Assembly (NCBI GenBank): GCA_028583605.1
Contig: CM053332.1
Span: 14,682,442-14,746,441, forward strand
DNA: 64,000 bases
Direction: 5' to 3'
From: Dastarcus helophoroides
Taxonomy: Eukaryota > Arthropoda > Insecta > Coleoptera > Bothrideridae
The notes beneath the pieces are model-generated. The model worked only from the letters and a program-made list of their open reading frames with translations. It did no database searches and was not told the DNA's origin. The translations under genes and the position numbers were made by a program. This document shows positions 1 through 10,435 of the stretch, in pieces. Position 1 is the first letter of the stretch. Each line of letters begins with the position of its first letter.

Positions 1-1038
1 GTAGAATTTTCTGTGATACAATTCAGGACTATAAAAAACTGTCCGCCTAATAGACGGTGTCCGTTCATTAGAGGTGGAGGAGAGAGGGAGATTTCACTGC
101 ATATGGTTACACCTGAAAACTTGGTTCGATACATGTAATCTAGTGACAGATGCATTAAGTTAGATAATCCCATTTACAAGAATTTAGAAGAATATATATG
201 AAACGCCCATTTGACAATCTGTGAGAAGATAAGTACACAGAAAAGCATGGTGTAAGACAGAGAAAACCGCTTAACTGGGTGCCCTACCTTCCTGGTTCAC
301 TGTGAACCATCTACACTTTCGATGTTTTAAATAATGTTATAAAAAACAAAACTAACTAAAGTGGTAACGGTATGTCAAACCGATATAAAACTGGTCACTA
401 AGAAGTGTAAAAAATTTGAATGAGCAAAAAAAATATCGTTGAAGTTTAGGTCACTAAATTAATCTCTAAGTTTTATTTTGTTTTTTTATTGAGACACAAA
501 TTAGCTTATGGCGCTGGTGTTTTCATTGAGGGCTTGTCCATCTACTGAGGGTACGAATAATGTTGAAAAATTGGCTCCTTTGTCTTCGTGGAATCATCTG
601 CCAACTTTAGTTTACACAATTTGAGTGGTGATTCACTATGTACCACTGGTTCACTATTTACCACCTGACCCTACTCCAAGCTAACCCTATTATGACACAA
701 TAAAGTTATCGTTTGCGAGAAGACTACTTAAACAAATGGGTTAGAAAAATGAACATTTTATTTTTACAGTAAAATTGAATGAAATGATTGTCTTTTAGGC
801 AATGCATTGTCTCTTAAGCTATATTTAAAATTTTAACTTAAGGGATTTAAGTGATTTAAAATGTATTGCAAAATTTGTAACAAAGATACAAGAAAATAGA
901 CAGACAAGAAGCTGTGGCAACAACTAAACAGACAAGAAAGCGAGTTAATGAAAACCATAACTATTAAACTTTATTAACGATTAAAACAGCAACACATATT
1001 GAAAATTCCACAATGTTTCGATAAATATTTACATCTTA
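1..1038. other. AT-rich sequence, no gene recognised
   Basis: I see no long open frame, known element end or clear tandem repeat here. The sequence is not made of the GTCGAAATTT motif that fills most of the window, so it may be single-copy intergenic or intronic DNA. Confidence 0.5.
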
Positions 1039-2138
1039 TGGCCTTCCTCCTGGACTCTGTCATTTGATATCCAATTTTCTCGCTGACAGATCTCTTCAGG
1101 TCGTCGTCGATGGCATATCATGCGAGACATTTGCGATTAACGCAGGGGTGCCTCAGGAGTCTGTTCTGTCTCCTACTCTATTTATGTTACACATAAACGA
1201 TCTCTTAGCTTCAACTTCCAATCCTATACAACAACGCAGATGATAGTAACCTTGTGTCATCTTTTTTCTCCGACAAACCATTATCTATCGCTGCTTCAGA
1301 TCGACTAAGGAAACAGCAGATACAGAGGATTAATCGGGACCTCGAGATTATTCTGGAATGGGGTAAGAAAAATTTGGTCGACTTCAACGCTACAAAAACT
1401 CAGGCCGCGGTTTTCTCTAAGAAAACATCAAGGGATAATGCAACAAACATACTAATGGAAAGTAAAATCCTTCCGATGGGATCTAATCTATCTATCCTAG
1501 GAGTGAATGCGAGCACTAACTTCTCTTGGGACGATCATGTGCGCGCCATTGCCAAATCCGCCTCTCAGAAGCTAGGCTTTCTTTTTAGAGCTAAAAAGTA
1601 CTTCACATCTCATCAGCTATTAACACGATACAAAGCTCAAGTTAGGCCAACACTAGAATACTGTTCTCATGTTTGGAGTTCAGCCCCAAAACACACTTTA
1701 GCTCTGTTGGATTCAATTCAAAAAAGAGCGATTCGCCTAATTGATGACGAGAGTCTGACCGATTCACTCGAAACATCTAGAGCACAGGCGTATGGTTGGT
1801 GACTTGTCCCTTTTCTACAAGTACTGTCATGGAAGATGCTCGCAGGAACTAATAGGATTGATCCCCCCAAGGGCAAGATTTTTGAGGCGTACTATACAGT
1901 CGGAGACAGCAAATTCCTGTGCGGTCCAGCACTTCTGTCTACGGAGACTCTTTTTTCTATAGAACTTCCAAGTTATGGGACTTGGTACCGAAAGGAATTT
2001 TCCCCAAAAATTACAACCTATCCTTGTTAAGATGGCGGTTCATCGCCATCTATCCTTGTTTCCGCATCCTACTCGCAGTGCTTTGAAAGCATAATGGAGT
2101 TACCCTTTGCGAGTGGATTAAACTTAAAAAAAAAATAA
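1039..2138 (+). mobile_element. Jockey-like LINE, 5'-truncated, decayed reverse transcriptase and 3' end
   Basis: Translation in shifting frames gives reverse transcriptase palm and thumb. GVPQESVLSP (motif B; the usual G after Q is E) lies near 1148-1180, then NADDSN (motif C, Y changed to N) near 1230-1250. A frameshift near 1225 separates them. An open stretch at 1254-1802 follows, with the thumb sequence YKAQVRPTLEYCSHVW and a QKRAIRL segment typical of jockey-group LINEs. The frame then breaks again; the C-terminal reading SLFYKYCHGRCSQ continues in another frame. The copy ends in an A-run (about 2129-2137) followed by TAACGCG. A second copy of the same 3' end lies on the minus strand at 23404-23750. 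The endonuclease and the N-terminal half of the RT are missing, so the copy is dead. Confidence 0.85.
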
Positions 2139-3427
2139 CGCGGGACCAGGTTTCGCTTTACAGCATCATCGGCGGTTATACCAGCTATTAATTTAGAATT
2201 CCACGAAGTAAGGGTTGGAAATGTCAATTATTTAATAAAAACAGTGAAAGCGCTTATTTTTGTGTCGAGGTTTCTGCTACTGCACGAATAATTAAACACA
2301 AAAAAACAATATTCGTCAACTTAAATTTATCAATTTACTGATTTGATCAAACTTTACCATACTTGCAGTGGCGTCGTAATATGAATGTGATTTAAATGGG
2401 TCACAATTTCGCATTGGTTTAATATTTAGGACGATTTTAATTTGATATGTTGATTAAAAAAATAAAAATACACGAGGTGGTCCTTGGACGCTTGTAGCCA
2501 GCTTGATAAGATAAATAACACCTACTTATTAACACATGTGACTGCAATAGTACACGGGCTTATCAACACTATTATATCTCGGATTTAAATTCGAAAAGGC
2601 AATGAACTTTTAATTATTTTTAATCGGAATCGTTATCTTCGAAAACTGAAGCAGACGTCGATGCAATTAAATAATTGAACTTTAAACCATTAAAATATAA
2701 ATAAATAGTTGGTAAAATGCACACCCCGTAACTTGGTTTTGTAGGTTATAGTTAAATGTTCGACTTTTTTTTCGACTTTTTAACCTTGAAGAGGAAATTT
2801 TTATTTTGAACGTTAAATTTCCATAAAAAAGTCGAATGTTCGAATTCACCTCGAGATATTTTTCTCCCAAAATTATTACTAGCACGAACATATCTTATGT
2901 GTTTCACAAAAATTATTACTCATGACATTGCGCTTGCCACTATAGTGGTGGAAATAAACATATTTGTTATTCGGTAGTAAAGTAGTAAGCATTTTGTTTA
3001 ATAATTTTAACTGAGAGGATTTAAAGACAAAATTAACTGTCGGTGAGTAATTTGTGAAACGTTTACTGCAATACATTTAATTTCGTTATCTTACGTTTGT
3101 GGTACGTTGCATAATAGTTTCTAGCGCTTTAGCCATCTCACATTATTAAATATCAGCAGTGATGATTGTTCCATTAGAGTCTTGAGGTGTCCGCTTTGGC
3201 ACGTTTGTCATAATTTCACCATACATGACATGCAATGTACTCGTAGTATACAAATTACTTGAACAAAGAGCACAAAATAATATCTTTGAAGCTAAGCGAA
3301 GAAACCGTTGTTTAAATGGATTTTTCTGGAAATCGAAAGTGAATTAGCTCTTACCCTTTCACATTATGCTTGAGAAGAACCTGATCTACAGCAACTTTAT
3401 AAGTTATAAGGACTTCTGATTCCCAAA
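2139..3427. other. AT-rich sequence, no gene recognised
   Basis: No credible coding region. The short open frames on the minus strand (2682-3076) have low-complexity AT-driven translations and I reject them. A few isolated GTCGACTTTT-like words near 2760-2780 may be decayed motif sequence. Confidence 0.4.
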
Positions 3428-3640
3428 CAGAGCTGAGCAGTAATCATTACAAAATGTAATGCTTTACTAATTTAATTACATTTTTCAAAAAAGGAATTGT
3501 AATTGCATTATCTTGATAAAAAATGCAATGTAATGTGTAATTTGTGTCATTTGTTAAAAAGTAATGGAACATTCCTCATTTAAAGGAATTAATTACAAGT
3601 AATCATTACTTCTTTTACATTAATCAAATTTGTGGGCTTC
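3428..3640 (+). mobile_element. hAT-type terminal sequence rich in GTAAT words (left end)
   Basis: The stretch starts with CAGAGCTGAGCAGTAATC and continues with many GTAAT/ATTAC words. This layout is a well-known terminal region of hAT-superfamily elements. The same terminus, reverse-complemented (ending CAGCTCTG), is seen at 13994 and 62284. The flanking 8-mers do not match those of either right end, so this is a separate copy, probably a solo end or a small non-autonomous element whose other end I cannot place. Confidence 0.6.
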
Positions 3641-4404
3641 CATTCTGAGAAATTCCGAAAGACAAGCGAATATTCTAAATCAGTCATTTGCAACAGCGAT
3701 TACGTATATACACTCAGAACAACTGACGGAAATGCCTGACGTTTTGTAATGACGAATTTTGACGTTAGACGCAATTGTAAAAAGTAACAAATGGTATCAT
3801 TATTTAGAGAAAACTTCTCTTTGTACAAAACGCTATAACACAATCGATTTAATTCAAAATTACCCAAGATATAACTACTTTTATGCCGCGCAAAGTCGAG
3901 TTTTTTGCATTTAATAAAATAAAGCAAACCGCGATAGATTCCAGGTTAAAATAAAAAAAATTGAAAGTGTCAGCCCTTGTGATTTGCGATCCACATGTTT
4001 GTGCATAGTTTAACAGTAAATGGAGGCTGCGTTGTTAGATATTCAAGGTGACACGACAATTGTAAAAGAGTCTGATAAGAGAACGAAAATAAAGTATATA
4101 ACAATGGTTAATAAAATTGATTTGACCATTTTATAGAGCCATTGAGATCGAATTCAGGGTCGCCGTTAAATTAAACTCGACAAACAAACTACGTGGTGAT
4201 TTATTTAAAGATAGAGATACATAATGATAATTTTTGCCCTATGTATAATTTTTCATTATTTTACACACCAGACGAATGTCCCACGCAATAGAATATCAGT
4301 CCATCACAGGAATAGATTGGAAAACGTAGCTGCAATTAATTAAACAAATTTACACCAATTTAGAAAGTTTTAGGAGCCAATTAAAAGTTAAGAAAAAATA
4401 TCGG
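3641..4404. other. AT-rich sequence, no gene recognised
   Basis: No recognisable coding region or repeat end. The minus-strand open frame at 3700-3927 has no family resemblance and I do not annotate it. Confidence 0.4.
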
Positions 4405-4495
4405 ATATACTTCTTCCGGGATTGATCAAAGAACTACTAAAAGTTTTTCACTTTTAGTAGTTCTTCGATACGGTCCAATCCTGGAAGAAGTATAT
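4405..4495. repeat. 91-bp near-perfect hairpin
   Basis: The left arm begins ATATACTTCTTCC and the right arm ends GGAAGAAGTATAT. The centre AACTACTAAAAGT / ACTTTTAGTAGTT pairs perfectly around a 5-base loop. The outer arms differ by a few insertions. It looks like a miniature fold-back element; I see no convincing target duplication. Confidence 0.75.
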
Positions 4496-4960
4496 CTTGT
4501 ACTGACTCTGGCCGTGGAAGCCTTCGTTATTGAGAAAAAATACCACTCTTCTTGTCAAATGTTATTTATATCCGTGTCCATTTGGGGAGTGTCTCTGTCA
4601 ACCGAAGAATTACCTAATTGGTAAAAAGATCAGAGCTGCTGAAGCAAAAACAGGGGCGGTCTTAGCTATTGCGAGGCCCCGGGCTGGTAGATCTTTGCGA
4701 GGTCCTTGTCTTTGTGGAATTAGTTTTAACATAGGCGCAGCAGCTAGAAGAGGGCAAGTTGGGGCACTTGCCCCCCTCCCCCCGGCTTATGCATTTAACG
4801 AAAATTAATATTCAACTGAGAAGACTTTCTATAAAAAATTTCCATTCGACAAAATTCGTCCTTCCTTAAAGAAGGACGAAAATATATATTCAACTGAGAA
4901 AACTATCTCTAAAAAATTTCCATTCGACAAAATTCGTCCTTCTTTAAGCTATTGACATTT
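4496..4960. mobile_element. Element terminus (CATAGGCG...) with inverted partner at 22.2 kb
   Basis: CATAGGCGCAGCAGCTAGAA at about 4732 is followed by a G/C-run segment (GGGGCACTTGCCCCCC) and then leads into the motif block. The reverse complement of the same layout ends in CTACGCCTATG at about 22209. Together they look like two copies of one TIR element end, in opposite orientations. The + strand open frame at 4530-4808 crosses this terminus and is not a credible gene. A ~60-bp direct repeat (TTCAACTGAGAA...AAATTCGTCCTT) occurs twice at 4810-4950. Confidence 0.5.
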
Positions 4961-6110
4961 TCTCGAAATTTCGACTTATTTCTCAAAATTCGTCTTTTTT
5001 CGTAAATTTCTTTCGAAATTTCAAATTTATTCCTAAAATTCGATTTCTTTCATCAGAATCCGACTTAGTCAAAATTTCGAATTTTTATCTCAAAATTCAT
5101 CGTTTTACTTTTCGAAATTCTACCAGTTCTCAAAATTCGTGTTTTTCGGAAACTTCGGCTTTTTTTTAATTGTTGATTTTTTAAAAATTTTGACTTGTTT
5201 ATCAAGATTTACCTTATTGCTCAAAATTTGATCGATTTTTTGATGAAAATATTTATCTAGAAGTTTTTATAGTGACTTTTTTAGAAATTTTGTACAAAGA
5301 CAAAAAATTCCGAGAAAAGTTTCCCTGGAATGGTTTATAATACAACTCGTTTCTCAAAATTTCCGACGTTTATCTCAATATTGGACATTTCCTGACTTAG
5401 GGTGGGGCAGTTCAGGGCGTATGTCTGCCTTTGTTTCAAGCGGTCAAGAGAAAATTCTAGAAATTACATTTTTCTCAAAATTTGTCCTTTTTAATTTGTC
5501 CTTTTTTCAAAATTTCGACAAAATTTGACCCTCTGAAAAATTTCGAGTGTTTATTAAATTTCGACTTTTTTCTCAAAATTTCGATCTTTGTTTTGGTTTT
5601 CAACGGAAAAAATCGAAATTTCTACCAAAAAAAAATAAATTTAAAAAAATCGAAACATGGATATTTTTCTCAAAATCCGTCTTTTTTCGCAAATTTTAAA
5701 TTAATGCTAAAACCCCATCTTGTATGTGCCCGAAAATCTGAATATTTTCCTGGAATTTCTTAAAATTTTGACCTTTTTGTAAGATTCGTTTTTCTTTTTA
5801 TAAACGGCTTTCTCAAAATTGTACTTTTTCTTAAGGTTTGAATGTTTTCTGGAAAATTTCGATCTTTGATGCTTCATTTGGTAGTTTTTCTAGAAATGTC
5901 GTCTGTTTTTCAGAGATTTCGTTTTTTTTTAATTCCTTTATTTTTGCTAACATCAGGTTTTTCTAAAGATTTTGATCTTTTAGAATTTCATTGTTCAGAA
6001 ATTTTGACAGGTTTCTTAAAATTTGCCTTTTTCTCGATCTTTTTGTATCAAAAGTTTTATATTCAACTTTGCTAAAAATTTCGAATTTTTCTCTTCAAAT
6101 TATTATTTTT
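4961..6110 (-). repeat. Degenerate GTCGAAATTT motif block, minus orientation
   Basis: On the + strand this is a pyrimidine-rich series of TTTCTCAAAATTTCGACTTT-like words with irregular ~17-25 bp spacing. Open frames here (5482-5763, 5842-6075) are artefacts of the repeat, since every translation is F/K/S/N-rich. The block is related, in inverted orientation, to 20640-21500: both share the phrase around GGGTGGGGC and the CTTAGGGTGG/CCACCCTAAG flank. Confidence 0.75.
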
Positions 6111-6395
6111 TTTCGACTGGTCCTTGGTATTTATTTGTTTATTTATTTTTGACATGAACACTTCTTTGGGTGCGTTGAGCAACTTTTGTTAAAAGGAAAG
6201 TTTATGGTTTTTTAAATTAACCTTTTTAGACGATAAATTCGTAATTTCTAAAAGAGTGTTTAAAAAAAAACTATTTAAAGATTGATTTTTAGAAAATGTA
6301 GAAATTCATCAGCAAAATAAAACTGTAGACGAAAAACTGAACAAAAATTTAGAACATTTAAACAACAAAGCTTAATTCTGGTGGAACGGACTGGT
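6111..6395. repeat. Non-motif segment, inverted copy of 23833-24095
   Basis: About 270 bp around ACACTTCTTTGGGTGCGTTG match the reverse complement of 23833-24095 with few differences. The match continues into a fold-back element end in both places (GACTGGTGCTTGG / CCAAGCACCAGTC), so the fold-back insertion predates the duplication. Confidence 0.75.
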
Positions 6396-6463
6396 GCTTG
6401 GTTGTCTTTATATATTGAAATACAAATCCTTGTACCCTGAAACCAAAAAAGATTAAAAAACAC
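6379..6463. mobile_element. Fold-back (FB) element, left arm only
   Basis: Begins TGGTGGAACGGACTGG and stops after GATTAAAAAACAC, before the hammerhead-like segment. The right arm is missing, so the copy is truncated. Confidence 0.8.
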
Positions 6464-6548
6464 TCTTAAAATTAGTTTAATTTCGTCCTTTTCGAAATTT
6501 CGATGTTGTTCTTACTACTTTTCAGACTTTCCTTTCACAAAATTTAGT

Positions 6549-6690
6549 TTTGGTGAAATGGACTAGTCCTTGGTTATCTTTAAAAATTAAAATACAAATC
6601 TTGTCCCCTATCGAAACGCGTTAGAGCAACCTTTGTTGTGTTTTTTAATCTTACTTGGTTTCAGGGGACAAGATTTGCATTTCAATTTTT
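6549..6690. mobile_element. FB element, internally deleted copy in tandem unit 1
   Basis: The left terminus runs to CTTGTCCCCT and then joins directly to ATCGAAACGCGTTAGAGC in the right arm. The same internal deletion is present in the copy at 7455-7598, so it predates the tandem duplication. Confidence 0.85.
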
Positions 6691-7454
6691 AGTAATTTTA
6701 ATATTCGCCTTTTTCCTGAAAATTTCAACTTTAAATTTGCACGTAAAAATATTCCTTTTCTAGAAATTCTTTTTTTTCTTTCAAATTTAGATTGTTCTCT
6801 CTACTTTTTGGACTTTTCTTTAAAAAGTTTAATATTCGACTTTTTCCTAAAAGGTGGACTTTTTAAATTTTTTCTTTATGGAAATTTCAAATGAGTCCTA
6901 TTTTCGAAACTGTTTTTTCTTGAAACTTTTGATTTTTCGAAATTTGTTTAATTTTTCTGAATTAAATCGAAATGTTAATAAAATAGAAAAAAATTTGAGC
7001 AAAATATTTATAGAAAATTTAGAGAAACACCAATTTCTGGAAAATACAAATTTTTTACCGAAATTTAAATATTATCTTAAAAAAAGTAGAAATTTCGGGA
7101 AAAAAGAAAATTTCAATTATTTTTCTCAAAATTCACCTTTTTCTAAGAATTGCGACTTTGGCACTCACAAAATTCAACCCAAATCCGAAAAGTTAGATTT
7201 TATTTTAAAATTGATTCTCTGAAAATTCTAACTTTTTTCCCAAAACTTGGGTGTTGTCTCCAAATTCGTCTTTTTCGAAATTACGCACTTGTTCTCAAAA
7301 CGCCTTTTCTTCTTGAAATTGACTTCCTCTTGGATTATTTTCTAGAAATGTCGATCTTCCTCTCGTGATTTTGAGAGTATTTTGCAGAAATTGTTATTCC
7401 TTAAATGCATTTTGTTTAATATTTGACTTTTACTGAAAAATGTTTTAAAATTTT

Positions 7455-7598
7455 TTTGTGGAATGTGGAATGTCCTTGGTTATCCTTAAAAATTGAAATA
7501 CAATATCTTGTCCCCTATCAAAACGCGTTAGAGCAACCTTTGTTGTGTTTTTTAATCTTCCTTGGTTACAGGGGACAAGATTTGCATTTCAATTTTTT
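7455..7598. mobile_element. FB element, internally deleted copy in tandem unit 2
   Basis: Same deletion junction as the copy at 6549-6690 (CCCCTATCAAAACGCG). The core GAAAC has become AAAAC. Confidence 0.85.
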
Positions 7599-8441
7599 TT
7601 AAATTAAATAATCGATTTTCCTGAAAATTTCGACTTTAAATTTGCACGTAAAAATGAGCTTTTTCTAGAAATTTGTTTTCTTCCTAATTTTAATTATGTT
7701 CTCTTTACTTTTTGGACTTTTCTTTAAAAAGTTTAATATTCGACTTTTTCCTAAAAAGGTGGACGTTTTAAATTTGTACTTTTATAGAAATTTCAAATGA
7801 GCCCTATTTTCGAAACTGTTTTTTCCCTGAAACTTTGGATTTCTGGAAATTTGTTTAATTTTTCTGAATTAAATCGAAATGTTAATAAAATAGAAAAAAA
7901 ATGTTGAGGCAAAATATTTATAGGAAATTTAGAGAAACACCAATTTCTTGTAAATACAAATTTTTTACCGAAAGTTAAATATTATCTCAAAAGAAGTAGA
8001 AATTTCGGGAACAAAGAAAATTTCGATTTTTTTTCTCAATATTCCACTTTTCTAAGAATTGCGACTATGTCACTCACAAAATTCAAGCCAAATCCGAAAA
8101 GTTGGATTTTATTTTAAAATTGATTTTCTGAAAATTCTGATTTTTTTTCCTCAAACCTGGTGTTTGTTTCCAAATTCGTCTTTTTCGAAATTACGCCTTT
8201 ATTCTCAAAATGCCTTTTCTTCTTGAAATTGGAACTCCCTCTTGGATTATTTTCTAGAAATGTCGATCTTCCTCTCGTGATTTTGAGAGTATTTTGCAGA
8301 AATTGTTTTTTCTGAAATACATTTTGTTTAACATTCCACTTTTACTGAAAATTTTTCTCAATAATTTTTTTTTGTGGAATGGATTGGTCCTTCGTTATCT
8401 TCAATAATTAAAATACAAATCTTGTTGCTCAACCTTTGTTG

Positions 8442-8954
8442 TCAAATGACCAATTAAATGTTCTGTAATTAAAGAGTTAAAGGTGCTTAAAATTGAAAAT
8501 ATGTATAACCGCAACCATAGACTAGTTTCGACCTTCCTTGGCCTCATCAGTATGATACGGTGGTTGTATACCCTTCCAACTTAAAGCCGCTAGTCAGTGG
8601 TACAAGTATCCAAGAGAGTAAACCTCCATTGGGTGACTTGTAACTGACTTTTAACTGTTTATTACGCAAACATTTTCGCCACATACTAATTCAAGCTTAT
8701 TTTCAATTTTAAGCACGCTTAACTCTTTAATTATAGAACATTTAATTGGTGATTTGACGAACTAAATGAAAGTAAAGTCACGTCGAGAACGTTTGTATCA
8801 GTGGATGTTGCGATGCAACCCGTGATACAAAACTTTGCCTCAACTACGTGAACTTTGCAATTGCAATTTAGTTTTCATTAGATTCTAATGAAATTAGATT
8901 TCAATTGCATGGAATAAACTTGTATATATTCATATAGTATACAAGGCTTATTAT
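8442..8954 (-). mobile_element. 513-bp insertion with hammerhead ribozyme and 14-bp target duplication
   Basis: The insertion is bounded by perfect 14-bp direct repeats inside an FB element. It starts with a ~60-bp sequence (8442-8502) whose inverted copy lies at 8697-8757, followed by a ~200-bp tail to 8954. On the minus strand it carries a hammerhead ribozyme motif (8508-8561). No protein-coding potential is visible. A long target duplication plus a short-helix-III hammerhead is known from Penelope-like retroelements and retrozymes, so I infer a non-autonomous element of that kind. The family assignment is unproven. Confidence 0.7.
8508..8561 (-). ncRNA. Hammerhead ribozyme (type I, minimal helix III)
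   Basis: Read on the minus strand, the conserved core is complete. CTGATGA is followed by helix II (GGCC / GGTC with a 6-base loop), then GAAAC, then a tiny self-complementary helix III (ACTAGT), then the cleavage triplet GTC before TATGG. Helix I pairs ATCATA with TATGGT next to the core, then an internal loop, then ACCG with CGGT. Internal loops in helix I are where type I hammerheads make their tertiary contact. Very short helix III stems are known in hammerheads of Penelope-like elements and retrozymes and in the newt satellite, where dimers cleave best. Cleavage activity is inferred from the motif only. Confidence 0.8.
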
Positions 8955-9020
8955 CTCAACCTTTGTTGTGTTTTTTAATCTTTCTTGGTTTCAGGGGACA
9001 AGATTTGTATTTCAATTTTT

Positions 9021-9460
9021 AATAAATTTGATTTTCCGGGGACATTTCAACTTGTTTCTCAAAATTCATCTTATTTTCGAAATTTCGAATTCCACTTCAA
9101 AATTCGTACGCTTAAATTTATGGTAATTTCCACTTAAAATTGGACATTTTCTTAAAATTCGATCAAAATTTTAACAAATAAATTAAAAATCTGACCATAA
9201 TATTTTTAAAAACTTTTGAAAATCAATTTATTGTAAATTTCAACATTATGTCAAAATTTAAATAAAGTAAACACCCGAAGAGAAATATTTTTTGAAATTT
9301 CGATTGAAGACAGAAAGGTTAGGTTTTTATTCCAAATTCGATTTTCTGACTTTATTTTTAAAGGTTCGGCCGTTCTTTGAGATTCTCACTTTAATGCTTT
9401 GATGCTTTAATACATCGTTTTTCAAATATTTAACTATCAAATTTCAAAATTCCTTATTTT
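9021..9460 (-). repeat. Degenerate motif block, minus orientation
   Basis: Pyrimidine-rich TTTCAACTTGTTTCTCAAAA-like words continue from the FB end and become more diverged to the right. Confidence 0.6.
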
Positions 9461-10024
9461 AGATGACAATAACCAACACTATTAAAAAATGCAAAAAAGT
9501 TCACATGACAAAACTTGAAGTTGTGACATAACAAAACTTCAGTTTTGTTGACCAGTGAATTACGAGTAGTTATAAAATCAAAATTTTAACAAAACATATC
9601 AATTCGTGCAAATATGGTAAACTGCGAAAAAATTTCTTTATTTTATGTTTATACTCGAGAAATTAAATCTACATTTTAGACTGACAATTTAGAAAAGTGC
9701 AATTTATCAAAACTGAATCACTGAGAAAGTAATCTTCAGAACAAATTCAGGTAGGCACTTTATTTACACAATTCTAATGAATTCAGTTACCCAAGAAGCA
9801 GCGTTATAAAATTTAATCAAGAGTAATTCTATTTCTTTATCCATACGTAACATGCGTCACGTTGACGTCACGGCGTCGCCCGCAAACTCTCGATAGTGGT
9901 TGCCAGGGACGACGTCCACTGACGTTTAATTTTACCTTGTTCGGTAATACAAACACTTGAACTTCACAGTCACATCGCCCTTATTTGCTAATCGGCCATC
10001 TGTTTTCCAACCATTTTTAATGAA
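9461..10024 (+). promoter_or_regulatory. Non-repetitive region with CRE-like site upstream of candidate exon
   Basis: The motif repeat stops near 9460. At 9840-9960 the sequence becomes GC-richer and holds a perfect palindromic CRE (TGACGTCA, 9863-9870), with further GACGT words at 9911-9916 and 9922-9927. No motif or TE sequence is visible up to the ATG at 10025, which fits a promoter and 5' leader. Promoter function is inferred. Confidence 0.35.
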
Positions 10025-10115
10025 ATGATGTCTGATGTAATGTCATTTTACGGAAATAATGAATCAAATAATAATAAACACTTGGTCGCAGTTATCGATT
10101 CTGGTGGATGCGCCG
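10025..10115 (+). CDS. Candidate first coding exon, phase-1 donor (unidentified gene)
   Basis: Thirty codons run from a double ATG at 10025. The peptide starts MMSDVMSFYG, has an N-rich middle, and ends VAVIDSGGCA. One further base follows before a donor GTAAAC at 10116. Amino-acid use is mixed, unlike the F/K/N-only translations of the surrounding repeats, and the stretch lies in a short non-repetitive region below a CRE-containing segment. The first ATG (10020) is closed at once by TGA, so I chose 10025. I do not recognise the protein. If unspliced, the frame stops about 30 bases later. The donor lacks the usual G at +5, which lowers confidence. It shares donor phase with the candidate exon at 16308-16344. 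Confidence 0.35.
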
Positions 10116-10296
10116 GTAAACATTTTCAATTAGGGAATATATAACGAATAAAACAAATCGATGTTTTAAATTTCGAAGTAGTCGAGGTATATAGCTATAT
10201 TAATGTAAAAAGTAACATAATTTCGTACATCAGGTCTCAGAAATCTTAGCTATTCATTTACTTTTACATAAGCGTCTTGCAACTTGGATTTATATG

Positions 10297-10435
10297 TTGG
10301 TGGAACGGACCGGTCCTTGATTATTTCAAAAATTGAAATAGAAATCTTGTGCTCTGAAGCCAAAAAAGATTAAAAAACACAACAAAGGTTTCTCTAACGC
10401 GTTTCGATAGCCAATCTATCATCTTCAGAGAGATA
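10297..10435 (-). mobile_element. FB element, left arm with intact hammerhead-like core
   Basis: Runs from TTGGTGGAACGG to CTTCAGAGAGATA. Read on the minus strand it has CTGAAGA, a GATAG...CTATC hairpin, GAAAC, self-complementary ACGCGT, then T and AGAG complementary to CTCT before the core. The right arm is absent. A short spacer precedes motif sequence. Confidence 0.8.

Larger units (their letters stand above)
6549..8370. repeat. Tandem duplication of a ~0.91-kb unit
   Basis: Unit 1 (about 6549-7454) and unit 2 (about 7455-8370) each start with a deleted FB element and continue through the same pyrimidine-rich motif sequence. For example TACTTTTTGGACTTTTC and CTCTCGTGATTTTGAGAG occur in both. 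The offset is close to 907 bp. A third unit starts at 8371 but is interrupted after 70 bp by the insertion at 8442-8954. Open frames at 6655-7368 lie in this repeat and are not genes. Confidence 0.85.
8371..9020. mobile_element. FB element interrupted by a 513-bp insertion
   Basis: The left arm covers 8371-8441 and the right arm 8955-9020. The sequence CTCAACCTTTGTTG is repeated at 8428-8441 and 8955-8968, flanking the insertion as a 14-bp target duplication. Without the insertion this would be a third copy of the deleted FB layout. Confidence 0.85.

Noticed and set aside
4530..4808. 92-codon + strand frame with balanced composition
   Set aside because: Its second half is the terminus of a TIR element that also occurs inverted at 22.2 kb, and no family resemblance was seen.
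6854..7222. 122-codon + strand frame
   Set aside because: It lies entirely in a decayed pyrimidine-rich motif block within a tandem duplication. The second unit has the frame broken, with no sign of selection.
8508..8561. tRNA-derived SINE promoter as explanation for the 513-bp insertion
   Set aside because: I looked for A-box and B-box sequences and a cloverleaf and saw none; the hammerhead core explains the conserved bases.
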